Assembly (NCBI GenBank): GCA_904420565.1
Contig: CAJFVV010000005.1
Span: forward strand, 1 to 64,000
Reading direction: 5' to 3'
DNA length: 64,000 nucleotides
DNA from: Candidatus Pseudoscillospira faecavium
GTDB taxonomy: Bacteria > Bacillota > Clostridia > Oscillospirales > Oscillospiraceae
Shown here: piece after piece, positions 35,300 to 43,191 of the stretch
Layout: each line of letters begins with the position of its first letter
Position numbering within the stretch: position 1 is the stretch's first letter
The notes under the pieces: model-generated
Told to the model about the DNA's origin: nothing
The model's database searches: none
What the model saw: the letters and a program-made list of their open reading frames with translations, nothing else
Program-made: the position numbers and the translations under genes

Positions 35300-35829
35300 A
35301 TCATCAATCCCTGCGTCGTCTTGTTCTCTCTGCTCTGTTTGCAGCCCTCGCCTGTATTGCAACGCTGGTGATTCAGCTGCACGTCTCTCCCAATGGATAT
35401 ATCAACCTGGGCGATTGCATTGTGCTTTTATGCGGCTGGCTGCTGTCCCCGGTTTATGGTGCTGCAGCGGCAGGTATTGGCTCTGCCATGGCCGATATTT
35501 TATCCGGTTATGCCTATTACGCCCCTGCCACACTCGTGGTAAAAGCACTCATGGCTCTGTTTGGCGGCATGGCGTTTCGCGCTGTTTCTGCTCACGGCAG
35601 GCACCGAATTCTGGCAGCATGCATTCTCAGCGCTGTTATTGCGGAATGCATCATGGCCGGCGGATACTACCTTTTTGAAGCCTTTGTTTTGGGTTTAGGT
35701 CCAGTGGGCGCGCTGATCAGCATGCCTGGCAACGCCATTCAGGCCCTGGGCGGCGGCATTTCCGGAATCGTTGTATATTTACTGCTTCGGCGCAGCGGTG
35801 CGCTGAAGCTGTTCAATGACCTTTCATAA
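35287..35829 (+). CDS. ECF transporter S component
   Basis: The 180-residue protein has five to six membrane helices and the pattern of substrate-binding S components: a basic start followed by LVLSALFAALACIATLV, then the GYINLGDCIVLLCGW loop and a glycine/alanine-rich C-terminal half. It would borrow the shared EcfA/A'/T module encoded elsewhere to import a vitamin or related nutrient; the substrate is unclear. The start may be GTG at 35287 or GTG at 35296. Both overlap the regulator gene, and the latter gives a GTGA stop-start overlap. Confidence 0.82.
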   Translation: MYPVNHQSLRRLVLSALFAALACIATLVIQLHVSPNGYINLGDCIVLLCGWLLSPVYGAAAAGIGSAMADILSGYAYYAPATLVVKALMALFGGMAFRAVSAHGRHRILAACILSAVIAECIMAGGYYLFEAFVLGLGPVGALISMPGNAIQALGGGISGIVVYLLLRRSGALKLFNDLS

Positions 35830-35925
35830 CCTGCATCTTTCATTTGTTTTCATTCCAGCACAATGTGCCAATTCCGTTCCTGTTCTGCTTCCGCTCACGG
35901 CAGCGGTTATCTGATCAAGAAAAGA

Positions 35926-35963
35926 AAAACGCCGGGTAAAATACTGCTTTTACCCGGCGTTTA
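35926..35963. terminator. Bidirectional terminator between ECF and Nudix genes
   Basis: A 15-base-pair stem (35927-35941 with 35948-35962) with A/T runs outside both ends lies between convergent genes. Confidence 0.9.
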
Positions 35964-35968
35964 TTCGA

Positions 35969-36445
35969 TCAATCTTTCAGCAGGTTTTCCCGGCCGTTCA
36001 GCACAGCTTCCTTCAGCACATCGCCTTCATAGCGCAGCTTAAGCGTAAAGAACGGACTTGCATCAGCCATCCGGCGCAGAAACAGGCGATCTCCTTCCCA
36101 GGTAGGCAGCGCCATCGCTTTTTCCTTTTCCACCCAGACAAGTTCTCCTTCGCTGCATGCAGACAATGTTCCCGTGTAATCCGTTGCATGAAAGAGGTAC
36201 ATGTATTCCCCCTCCCAGCGGTCCGAGAGGAATGTGATGACGCTGCACAGGCGAAATTCCGTCAGCGTCAGGCCCGTTTCCTCCTGCACTTCACGCAGCA
36301 GGCATTCTTCCGGGCTTTCATTTTCCTCAAACTTGCCTCCCACGCCAATCCATTTGTCATGATTCAGGTCATTTTCCTTTTTTGTCCGATGCAGCATAAG
36401 ATATTGACCATCTTTTTCAATGTAACAAAGGGTTGTGTTTTTCAT
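35969..36445 (-). CDS. Nudix hydrolase (8-oxo-dGTP diphosphatase-like)
   Basis: The 158-residue protein has a complete Nudix box: GGKFEENESPEECLLREVQEETG fits G-x5-E-x7-R-E-U-x-E-E-x-G-U. It resembles MutT-type enzymes by size and by the MLHRTKKENDLNHDKWIGVGG lead-in, so sanitation of oxidised nucleotides is a fair guess, though many Nudix proteins have other substrates. Confidence 0.92.
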   Translation of the reverse strand: MKNTTLCYIEKDGQYLMLHRTKKENDLNHDKWIGVGGKFEENESPEECLLREVQEETGLTLTEFRLCSVITFLSDRWEGEYMYLFHATDYTGTLSACSEGELVWVEKEKAMALPTWEGDRLFLRRMADASPFFTLKLRYEGDVLKEAVLNGRENLLKD

Positions 36446-36465
36446 CCTTTCGCCTCCCAGGTCGT

Positions 36466-36494
36466 ATTGTATCGAACTTTTTCCTCTGCAGCAA
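36466..36494 (-). promoter_or_regulatory. Promoter of the Nudix gene
   Basis: On the minus strand TTGCTG (36489-36494) and TACAAT (36466-36471) are separated by 17 bases, about 20 bases before the ATG. Confidence 0.7.
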
Positions 36495-36530
36495 GGGCGC
36501 TTGTCCCCTTGTTTACAAATTGTTCACACA

Positions 36531-36611
36531 TCATTCAAAATTTCGTAACCACTTTAAGGCCCGCAAATGATAAGCTACAATCACAGCAAGGGATACAAGA
36601 TACCCTTTCAT
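36531..36611 (-). CDS. Possible 26-residue hydrophobic small protein
   Basis: The frame encodes MKGYLVSLAVIVAYHLRALK and six more residues, WLRNFE. A short hydrophobic helix (about residues 4-14) is followed by a basic, aromatic end, the shape of small membrane peptides, including type I toxins and regulatory micropeptides. AGAGGAGA lies about 10 bases before the ATG. The promoter is not clear. Upstream bases 36649-36716 contain two hairpins (36649-36679 and 36693-36716). No homologue is known to me. Confidence 0.4.
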   Translation of the reverse strand: MKGYLVSLAVIVAYHLRALKWLRNFE

Positions 36612-36724
36612 AAAATAAATTCTCCTCTTTTACTCTCTCTAACACATGCTGTGTTTTCGTTTCCCCCACGGAAACACAGCCCCGATTTCTCCCGTACCTC
36701 CCCCTAAACTGGTACGTTTCAAAA

Positions 36725-36811
36725 GCCGCCCGGTTTTGGCGCACTGTGCGTCACAAGCCGGGCGGCCTCTATGTAAAAAGCACGGGTCTTCTGTAAAGGC
36801 CCGTGCTTTTT
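36725..36811 (-). terminator. Tandem terminators of the c-di-GMP/polysaccharide operon
   Basis: The first stem pairs AAAAAGCACGGG (36775-36786) with 36800-36811, ending in T on the minus strand. The second pairs 36725-36733 with 36758-36766 and is followed on the minus strand by TTTTG. Both lie within 100 bases of the hybrid kinase stop codon. Confidence 0.85.
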
Positions 36812-36825
36812 CGCTGCCGCAGAAC

Positions 36826-39351
36826 TCATTTCCGCCAAAGCAGCTGCACCAGTGTTTTTTGCAAGGCTTTGAAATCAATGGGTTTGGAAATATGCGCATT
36901 CATACCGGCCGCCGTCGTGGCGGCAATGTCTTCGGCAAAGGCGTTGGCCGTTACCGCAATCATCGGCACAATTTGTGCATCCGGCCTGTCCAGCGCGCGG
37001 ATTTTTCGTGCCGCACCGCAACCGTCCAGTACCGGCATCTGCATATCCATCAAAACTGCATCAAAGAAAAACGGCTCCGCCTCTTCAAACCGCTCCACCG
37101 CCTCTTTCCCGTTCCATGCCTGCGTCACATGGACATCCTGCGCTGTAAGCAGCTCCGTCACAATTTCCATATTGACTTCATTGTCCTCCGCCAGAAGGAT
37201 GTGCAGCCCCTTGAGTGAAACAGCCGCCTCCTGTTTTGGTTCTGCTGTGTCGTCTGTCTGCTCTTCCTGCGCCGCAACAAAGGGAAGCACCACCGTAAAT
37301 ACGCTGCCCCTGCCCGGTGCGCTATCCACCTGAATTTCGCCGTTCATCTGCGAAACCAGGCTTTTGGTGATAGACATGCCCAGTCCCGTACCCGCGGCCT
37401 GCTTGGCTGTAAAGCGCATCTCCCGCGCGTAAGGTTCAAACACATGCGCAAGGAATTCTTCAGACATTCCAATCCCTGTATCCGCCACCACAAAGCGATA
37501 TTTCCCATATTCGGCTCGATCCAATTGATCCACTCTCATGGTAATACTGCCACCCTCCGGCGTAAATTTCAAAGCATTGGAAAGCAAATTATTTAAAATC
37601 TGCCGAACGCGGAACGGATCTCCCATCAGCCGGGCTGTTTCCAGCTGAACCGACGAGCGCAGCGTCTTTTTCTCCCGTTCCGCCTGAATGCGAAATGGCG
37701 CCAGGCACTCTTCCACGCAGTCCTGCAGGTCAAAGCTGCGGTTATCCAGCATTACCTTGCCCTGCTCCATGCGGGCCATATCCAAAATATCATTGATCAG
37801 ATCCAGCAGATATCGGCTGGAGGAGCGGATTTTTTCCAAATAGCCCGTCACCTTTTCAGCATCGTCTGAATGCTGGGCAGCCAGTTCGCTCAGGCCGAGA
37901 ATGGCATTAAGCGGCGTGCGCATATCGTGGGACATATTGCGGAAAAAGGCCTGCTTGGATGCTTCATTTTTTCTGGCCAGCTCCAGAGAATCCTCCAGTA
38001 GCCTGCGCTCTTTGAGCTGCTGCTGCTTTTCCTGTTCTGCTTCCCGAAAACAAAGCACCACTTCTTCCGGCGCCAGAGACTCATCAAACAGCACCCGCAC
38101 GCTGACCCAGCGGTATTCTCCATCAAAGTTGCGCAGGAACTCTCCGCCGAAATCCCGCACACGCTGCCGCACCAGCGCACGAATGCTTTCACTGGAAAAA
38201 CTCTCGTTGAAATCCTTAAAAGCATTTTCTTCGATCACTTCTCCGGCTGTGCGCAGCAAATCAGCATACGCTCCGGTGGGCGGAATTTTGCCGGCAACAT
38301 AATTTGACCCCTTGATCATTTCATAAGTTTCCCGCTCATAATCCACACGATAAAGGGCGTAATAGGTATTTCCCAGCACCTGCACCGTTTCCTGCGCCCG
38401 TTCCATCCCCGCATTGAGGCGCAGTTCCCGCCGGCTCATAGCCAACAACGTGAGGAAAGAAACAAGGAGCACCATCGCAAAAAAGAAAGCAAACGCATAC
38501 AGATCGCCCAGGATGGTGAAATAGGGCACTGTAACAATGGAATACCAGCCGTTGTCCATTTCTGTATAGTAAATGCCCCGCATCCTGCCGTCCAGGTCGA
38601 AGATCGAATCCTCCGGACCGCTCAGTGCTCCTGCGGCAATCTGGTCCACAATGCCGCTGAGATAGTGCTGCGCCTTTGTATGGGAAACCTGAAGATCCGT
38701 TTTCTGATAAATGATTGTCCCTTCCCTGTCGCACAGGAAAAAAGAACTTCCCTGCTCCAGATCGACTGTCTCAAACTGAAAATGCTCCGGCAAAATATCG
38801 AAAGCCACCACTGCATCGCTGTTCTGGCATTTCTGCGCTGCAGTGATCACCGGCGCACCTGTGATGGCACCGGTATAGACATCCGTGAAAATAACTGCGC
38901 CATCTGCGGCAACCGCCATTTGATACCACACTGCATCCTCAATATCATAGGTAGCGTCCCCTTCCCATGGATTGGCTGCCAAAATTTTCCCATTCACCAC
39001 AACATAAGGATCCACTACACCGCTGCCCAGCACCAGATCCAGCCGCTGAAAATACGGATCTAACCAAACCTCCAGATTCTCCTCTTCCCCACGGGCTACC
39101 AGCCAATCGATGGTCGCCGTACCAAACGTGAGCAGCGTTTCATAAACGGCAAAATTGCTGTGCTGCTCCGCCGCATAGCTGCGGGAAAGCGCTGTGCCCG
39201 TATCATAAGCATTGCGCAGCAGGGCAGAGCGAATTAAAAGCACTCCGGCCACCGCCAAAATCACGAGAACCACAAAGGCACACAAAGCCAGGCGCATATG
39301 CCGCAAAAGCTTCCATGCCTGTCCCCGCCGGCCGTGTTTAGCCCGCTTCAT
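36826..39351 (-). CDS. Hybrid sensor histidine kinase with extracellular sensor and receiver domain
   Basis: The 841-residue protein has a membrane helix (about 20-42), an extracellular sensor of about 240 residues, and a second helix (about 280-305). A cytoplasmic PAS-like region, a HisKA domain with the phosphorylated histidine in FFRNMSHDMRTPLNAILG, an ATP-binding domain (ILNNLLSNALKFTPEGG, VADTGIGMS, GTGLGMSITKSLV) and a C-terminal receiver (LLAEDNEVN, phosphoacceptor aspartate in DAVLMDMQMP) follow. It is last in the twelve-gene operon and overlaps the Hpt gene by 14 bases. That suggests a phosphorelay kinase-receiver-Hpt-HD-GYP receiver. The sensed signal is unknown. Confidence 0.94.
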   Translation of the reverse strand: MKRAKHGRRGQAWKLLRHMRLALCAFVVLVILAVAGVLLIRSALLRNAYDTGTALSRSYAAEQHSNFAVYETLLTFGTATIDWLVARGEEENLEVWLDPYFQRLDLVLGSGVVDPYVVVNGKILAANPWEGDATYDIEDAVWYQMAVAADGAVIFTDVYTGAITGAPVITAAQKCQNSDAVVAFDILPEHFQFETVDLEQGSSFFLCDREGTIIYQKTDLQVSHTKAQHYLSGIVDQIAAGALSGPEDSIFDLDGRMRGIYYTEMDNGWYSIVTVPYFTILGDLYAFAFFFAMVLLVSFLTLLAMSRRELRLNAGMERAQETVQVLGNTYYALYRVDYERETYEMIKGSNYVAGKIPPTGAYADLLRTAGEVIEENAFKDFNESFSSESIRALVRQRVRDFGGEFLRNFDGEYRWVSVRVLFDESLAPEEVVLCFREAEQEKQQQLKERRLLEDSLELARKNEASKQAFFRNMSHDMRTPLNAILGLSELAAQHSDDAEKVTGYLEKIRSSSRYLLDLINDILDMARMEQGKVMLDNRSFDLQDCVEECLAPFRIQAEREKKTLRSSVQLETARLMGDPFRVRQILNNLLSNALKFTPEGGSITMRVDQLDRAEYGKYRFVVADTGIGMSEEFLAHVFEPYAREMRFTAKQAAGTGLGMSITKSLVSQMNGEIQVDSAPGRGSVFTVVLPFVAAQEEQTDDTAEPKQEAAVSLKGLHILLAEDNEVNMEIVTELLTAQDVHVTQAWNGKEAVERFEEAEPFFFDAVLMDMQMPVLDGCGAARKIRALDRPDAQIVPMIAVTANAFAEDIAATTAAGMNAHISKPIDFKALQKTLVQLLWRK

Positions 39352-39712
39352 GACAATCTGCGGCGCTGCGCACCGCTTCCGTCAGGTGCAGATAAGCCGG
39401 CTGAATTTCCTCCATCAGCGCCCGGGCCGCCGGCCAATCCCCCTGCCGCAAAGCTTCCACCTGCCGGGTAAACAACGGGTACAATACCGTCAGCGACAAA
39501 TTGCCGCAGACCCCTTTCAGCGTGTGGGCTGCCGCAACAGCCGCCTCCTGGTCTGCGCATTCCAGGGCAGTGCACAGCTTCTGGTAATTCTCATCCTCTA
39601 AAAATTTTTTCAAAAGCCGCTCCAGCAGGGCCTCGCTGCCCATCAAACGCTCCAGCGCATCCGCCACATCCATGCCGGCGTCTGCCAACTGCTGTTTGCA
39701 AAAACTTGTCAT
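39338..39712 (-). CDS. Histidine phosphotransfer (Hpt) domain protein
   Basis: The 124-residue protein is a helical bundle with the Hpt core AAAHTLKGVCGNLSL, whose histidine accepts phosphate, preceded by LLERLLKKFLEDENYQKL. Its ATG overlaps the end of the upstream HD-GYP regulator gene by 4 bases (39709-39712), and its end overlaps the kinase gene start. It should ferry phosphate between the hybrid kinase and a response regulator, most likely the REC/HD-GYP protein next to it. Confidence 0.9.
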   Translation of the reverse strand: MTSFCKQQLADAGMDVADALERLMGSEALLERLLKKFLEDENYQKLCTALECADQEAAVAAAHTLKGVCGNLSLTVLYPLFTRQVEALRQGDWPAARALMEEIQPAYLHLTEAVRSAADCHEAG

Positions 39713-40800
39713 ATCGCATCTCCTTTCTGATAAAGCCGTGAAAGTTCCTCTTCCACTGAAAAAAAGCATGCAAGCAGCCGGGGATTAAACACGCCGCACT
39801 CCCCGCTGCGGATCATTTCCAATACCCGCTCCCGCGGAAAAGCGTCCTTATAAACCCGCTTGCAGCTCAGCGCATCATAAACATCGGCCAGAGACACCAC
39901 CTGCGCCCAAACAGAAATCTCTTCTCCGCGCAGCCCGTCCGGATACCCACGGCCATCCCAGCGTTCGTGATGATGCCGGGCAATATCACAGGCATAATGA
40001 TAGGCGCCATATGCTTCCAGCTGAGGAATCCGTTCCAACAGCGCCGCACCCTGCACCGTGTGTGTTTTCATAATTTCAAATTCCTCTGCAGTCAGTTTTC
40101 CAGGCTTGTTGAGAATGGCGTCCGGCACGGCAATTTTACCTACATCGTGCAAAATTGCCGCCAGGGCAATTTCGTTGATCTCCTCCCGGCGCAGACCTGC
40201 GCCCATCTCTGTATGCAGCAGCACATACTTTGTAATATCGTGAATCCGCCGGACATGGTCTCCGGATTCCTCGCTGCGAAATTCAATGGCCGCTGCCAGC
40301 GCTTCAATCATGCCCTGATTGAGGTTAATAATCTGTTTCGCCTGCAGCAGCAGGCGCGCCTGCTGGGATTCCACAGTGCGGCGCAGCCGCCGCCGCGCCT
40401 GATACAGCTCAATCACCGACTGGGTGCGGCGCAGCACCACATAGGGCACCACAGGCTTGCCGATGACGTCCATCACCCCCAACTCATAAGCCTCTTTCAG
40501 CACACTATCGCTGGTTTCCGCCGTGATTAAAAACACCGGGAGCTTCTGCAGCATACCGGCCTCCTGCAGGCGCCGCAGCACCTGTATGCCGTCCATTTTC
40601 GGCATAACCACATCCAGCAGCACTGCGCACAGCTGTTCCGGCGCCATGAGGATACGGTGCAGCCCTTCTGCACCGTTTTCCGCTTCTTCAATGGTATAAT
40701 AGGGTGAAAAAATATGTTTCAGAATTTCCCGATTGATGGCGTCATCATCCACAATCAGCACAGTGCCTTTTTCCACATGCTGCAGTTCTTCCTCTGCCAA
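39709..40800 (-). CDS. Response regulator with HD-GYP domain (c-di-GMP phosphodiesterase)
   Basis: The 363-residue protein has a receiver domain (about 12-130: LIVDDDAINREIL, phosphoacceptor in LLDVVMPKMDG) and an HD-GYP domain (about 175-350). The metal-binding motif ILHDVGKIAVPD and the GYP signature HHERWDGRGYPDGLRGEEI are present. HD-GYP enzymes cleave c-di-GMP to pGpG or GMP. Phosphorylation by the neighbouring kinase/Hpt pair would couple an external signal to c-di-GMP level. It lies 33 bases after the EAL gene. Confidence 0.94.
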   Translation of the reverse strand: MAEEELQHVEKGTVLIVDDDAINREILKHIFSPYYTIEEAENGAEGLHRILMAPEQLCAVLLDVVMPKMDGIQVLRRLQEAGMLQKLPVFLITAETSDSVLKEAYELGVMDVIGKPVVPYVVLRRTQSVIELYQARRRLRRTVESQQARLLLQAKQIINLNQGMIEALAAAIEFRSEESGDHVRRIHDITKYVLLHTEMGAGLRREEINEIALAAILHDVGKIAVPDAILNKPGKLTAEEFEIMKTHTVQGAALLERIPQLEAYGAYHYACDIARHHHERWDGRGYPDGLRGEEISVWAQVVSLADVYDALSCKRVYKDAFPRERVLEMIRSGECGVFNPRLLACFFSVEEELSRLYQKGDAI

Positions 40801-40833
40801 TGCAATTCTCCTCTCACAGCGCAGCGGTTTTTT

Positions 40834-42687
40834 CTATGCCAGCTGAACCCGTTCCAAAATTTTATGTTCCGCCTCATCCGCCGGAAGCGGCACAGAAAAG
40901 CGAAATCCCTGCAGCACATCGCAGTGGAGCTGCTGCAGCGCTTTCACCTGCTGATCATTCTCCACACCCTCGGCCAGAACCGTCATCCCCATCTCATGAC
41001 CCGTGCGCACCAGACCGGTGAGAATAATCCTGCCCCGGTCGGTTCCCATGTTGTCCACCAGGCATTTATCCAGCTTCAGGCCATCCATGGGGTATTCCTG
41101 CAAATCATGGAAGGAAGAAAAGCCCATGCCGAAATCATCAAACATAATCCGCACTCCCAGAGCCCGAATCTCCACAATATTGCGGAGCATCTGCATCTCT
41201 TCCTCCGCGCAGATCTGTTCGCTCTCCGTAATCTCCAAAATCAGCAATTTTCGTACAAAATGATATTGTTCGAGCACATTTCGAAATGTTTCAACAAACT
41301 GCCTTCCTGCAAATGTTTTTCTTGAAAAATTACAGGAGATGAAAAAATCCTGCACCTGCTTTTGCGCCAGGTGCTCCAAAAACGCACAGGATTTTTTCAG
41401 ATTATAAAAATCCAGGCGGCTAATACGGTCCTCCTGCTCTAAAAGCGGCACAAAACGGCCAGGATGCAAAAGCCCTTTCCTGGGATGATTCCAACGGGAC
41501 AGCGCTTCACCGCCCACGATTGTATAGGTATTGGCATCCACAAAGAACTGAAAGCAAAGCTGAAATTCCTCGCGTTCCAGCCCCCGGTCAAAATCGGCCA
41601 GCAGCTGCCGCTCTTCCTGGCAAACACGGCATTGCTCCCCGCCGCAGACTTTGCATGCTATCCGATCCCGCCGAGCCGCAAAAGCGCATTGCCGCGCATG
41701 GAATATCGCGGCTCCCGGATCATGGGAATCCTCTCCCAGGGGATAGATGCCCGCCGCCGCATCCGATGACCGCAGATCGCCGCCGGTACGCAGAAAATCC
41801 CGCATTTGCTGCAGCGCCGTTTCCGTCCATCCCCTGACTCCCGCCAGGTTCTCTGCCTGCCGCAAAACCATCAGATCTCCGCCTGTAGTTCTGGCCAGTA
41901 CATCGGAGACACCGGCGCACCGGCGTAAAATTTCCGCAGCCCGGCATTGAAATTCCCGAATCTTCTCCTGCCCGCTCAGCCTTTCCAGATGCCCCAGTTC
42001 AAAATGATAATACACCAGGTAATACAGCACCCGATTTTGGCGATTGATCCTGCGGGCAATGGTCTCTTTCATGCCGTTTTCATTCTGCAGGCCGGCATCC
42101 GGATCTATCAGGCGCGCAATTTCCATCCTTTTAAGCCGCCTGCAGCTGCGGCGCCAAAGCAGGGCAAACAGCGCAGCCAACAGGCAAAGCGCAACGCCAG
42201 CTCCCGCCATCGCGGGCAGAACAGGCGAGGCTTCTTCCCGCCCCTGCACAGAGGCTTCCAGCAGCATTTCCGTCCAGTCCGCCTGGGTATAACCGGCCGC
42301 ATATGCTTGCAGATCCGTGCGAAGCGACGCCGGGGCGATATCTGTAAAGAAGATCTGGCAAGTTGTGTTGTTTCCCTCTGCCTGCGTCTGAAACAGCACC
42401 AGGGGCTCCCCCTGGGTATTGGAAAACTGTTCGTCTGCACTGCAGCTGGAAATCAAATCCACCTGCCGGCTTTGCGCCAATGCCTCCCGGCTGTCTTCCC
42501 GCCCGGGCTGGTAATACGCAACTGTATACCCCCGTTCCTGGGCAAACTGCTGCAGCAGCGCAGGGATAACCCCCTGATAGCTTTGTGTCTGCGGGTCATA
42601 ATATTCCAGGGGATAATTGTCAGGATTACCCGCAACATAAATCAACTGTGTATTCTGCATACCGGCCATTTCATCCGCTGTTCTCAT
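40834..42687 (-). CDS. Membrane EAL-domain phosphodiesterase with degenerate GGDEF and shortened solute-binding-like domain
   Basis: In this 617-residue protein, residues about 12-150 resemble half of a family-3 solute-binding domain (NPDNYPLEYYDPQTQSYQG). A membrane helix follows (about 158-178), then a degenerate GGDEF (TTGGDLMVL at the active loop) and an EAL domain (about 360-610). The EAL residues needed for catalysis look intact: GGEALSRW, CNFS, EITESE, FDDFGMGFSS, KLDKCLV, EGVE and VLQGFRF. Oddly, there is no signal peptide before the sensor domain, although the positive residues after the helix place the enzyme inside the cell. The start overlaps the preceding stop codon (ATGA), and no in-frame upstream start exists. 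The degenerate GGDEF could bind GTP or c-di-GMP as a sensor. Confidence 0.88.
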   Translation of the reverse strand: MRTADEMAGMQNTQLIYVAGNPDNYPLEYYDPQTQSYQGVIPALLQQFAQERGYTVAYYQPGREDSREALAQSRQVDLISSCSADEQFSNTQGEPLVLFQTQAEGNNTTCQIFFTDIAPASLRTDLQAYAAGYTQADWTEMLLEASVQGREEASPVLPAMAGAGVALCLLAALFALLWRRSCRRLKRMEIARLIDPDAGLQNENGMKETIARRINRQNRVLYYLVYYHFELGHLERLSGQEKIREFQCRAAEILRRCAGVSDVLARTTGGDLMVLRQAENLAGVRGWTETALQQMRDFLRTGGDLRSSDAAAGIYPLGEDSHDPGAAIFHARQCAFAARRDRIACKVCGGEQCRVCQEERQLLADFDRGLEREEFQLCFQFFVDANTYTIVGGEALSRWNHPRKGLLHPGRFVPLLEQEDRISRLDFYNLKKSCAFLEHLAQKQVQDFFISCNFSRKTFAGRQFVETFRNVLEQYHFVRKLLILEITESEQICAEEEMQMLRNIVEIRALGVRIMFDDFGMGFSSFHDLQEYPMDGLKLDKCLVDNMGTDRGRIILTGLVRTGHEMGMTVLAEGVENDQQVKALQQLHCDVLQGFRFSVPLPADEAEHKILERVQLA

Positions 42688-43175
42688 CGAAACAGCGATA
42701 AATTCGCCTCGGACGTATCTTCAGAAAGCGTTTTTGCCTGCTGTGCCAGCTCCTCCGTCTTTTTCTCCATCTCCTGTAAAGCCGCTCGGATGGACCGGCG
42801 CAGCTCTTCGATCTGTTTGCGGCAGCCCTCCAGGCACGCCAGATCTTCCTGCATCTTCTGTTGGACGGTTTGGCGCGCAGCGGCCTCCTGTGCCTGACTT
42901 TCCGCCTTCATGGCTTCGGCGCAGGAACGCGCATCCAAAAGAGCAGACGAGATCATATCCTGTCGTCCGCGCAGAGTTTCCAGTTCCCGGCGCAGTGTGC
43001 TTACCTCCTGCTCCAACTCTGCAATGCGCTTTTGCGCCGAAGCCGCCTCGCGCTCCGCCTGGGCGTCCTTTTCCATCAGCCGCTGGGAAAATGCCTCTTC
43101 CTGGGCAGTGATATATTGAAAGACGCCCTCTTTCTTGTATCCCCAAAGTCCTTTTTTTAATTCTTCCAACCGCAC
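42684..43175 (-). CDS. Coiled-coil protein with possible DivIVA-like N-terminus
   Basis: The 163-residue protein is a long coiled coil from about residue 27 to 150, with heptad-like leucine/alanine spacing and many Glu/Gln/Lys/Arg. The first 25 residues (LEELKKGLWGYKKEGVFQYI) recall the DivIVA/GpsB membrane-binding turn (GYxxxxVdxfl), but this is only a resemblance. GTG at 43175 was chosen because GGAGGG precedes it by 7 bases and the longer ATG form would overlap the synthase gene by 44 bases. Sitting between the GT2 synthase and the EAL gene, it could place the synthase at poles or division sites. Confidence 0.72.
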   Translation of the reverse strand: MRLEELKKGLWGYKKEGVFQYITAQEEAFSQRLMEKDAQAEREAASAQKRIAELEQEVSTLRRELETLRGRQDMISSALLDARSCAEAMKAESQAQEAAARQTVQQKMQEDLACLEGCRKQIEELRRSIRAALQEMEKKTEELAQQAKTLSEDTSEANLSLFR

Positions 43176-43191
43176 GTGCCATCCCTCCGAC

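Noticed and set aside
36688..36701. Thirteen bases (TTCTCCCGTACCTC region) shared with about 56225-56238, considered as a common RNA element
   Set aside because: Matches of 13 bases are expected by chance in 64 kb, the flanks do not align, and no gene lies downstream of the first copy in that orientation.
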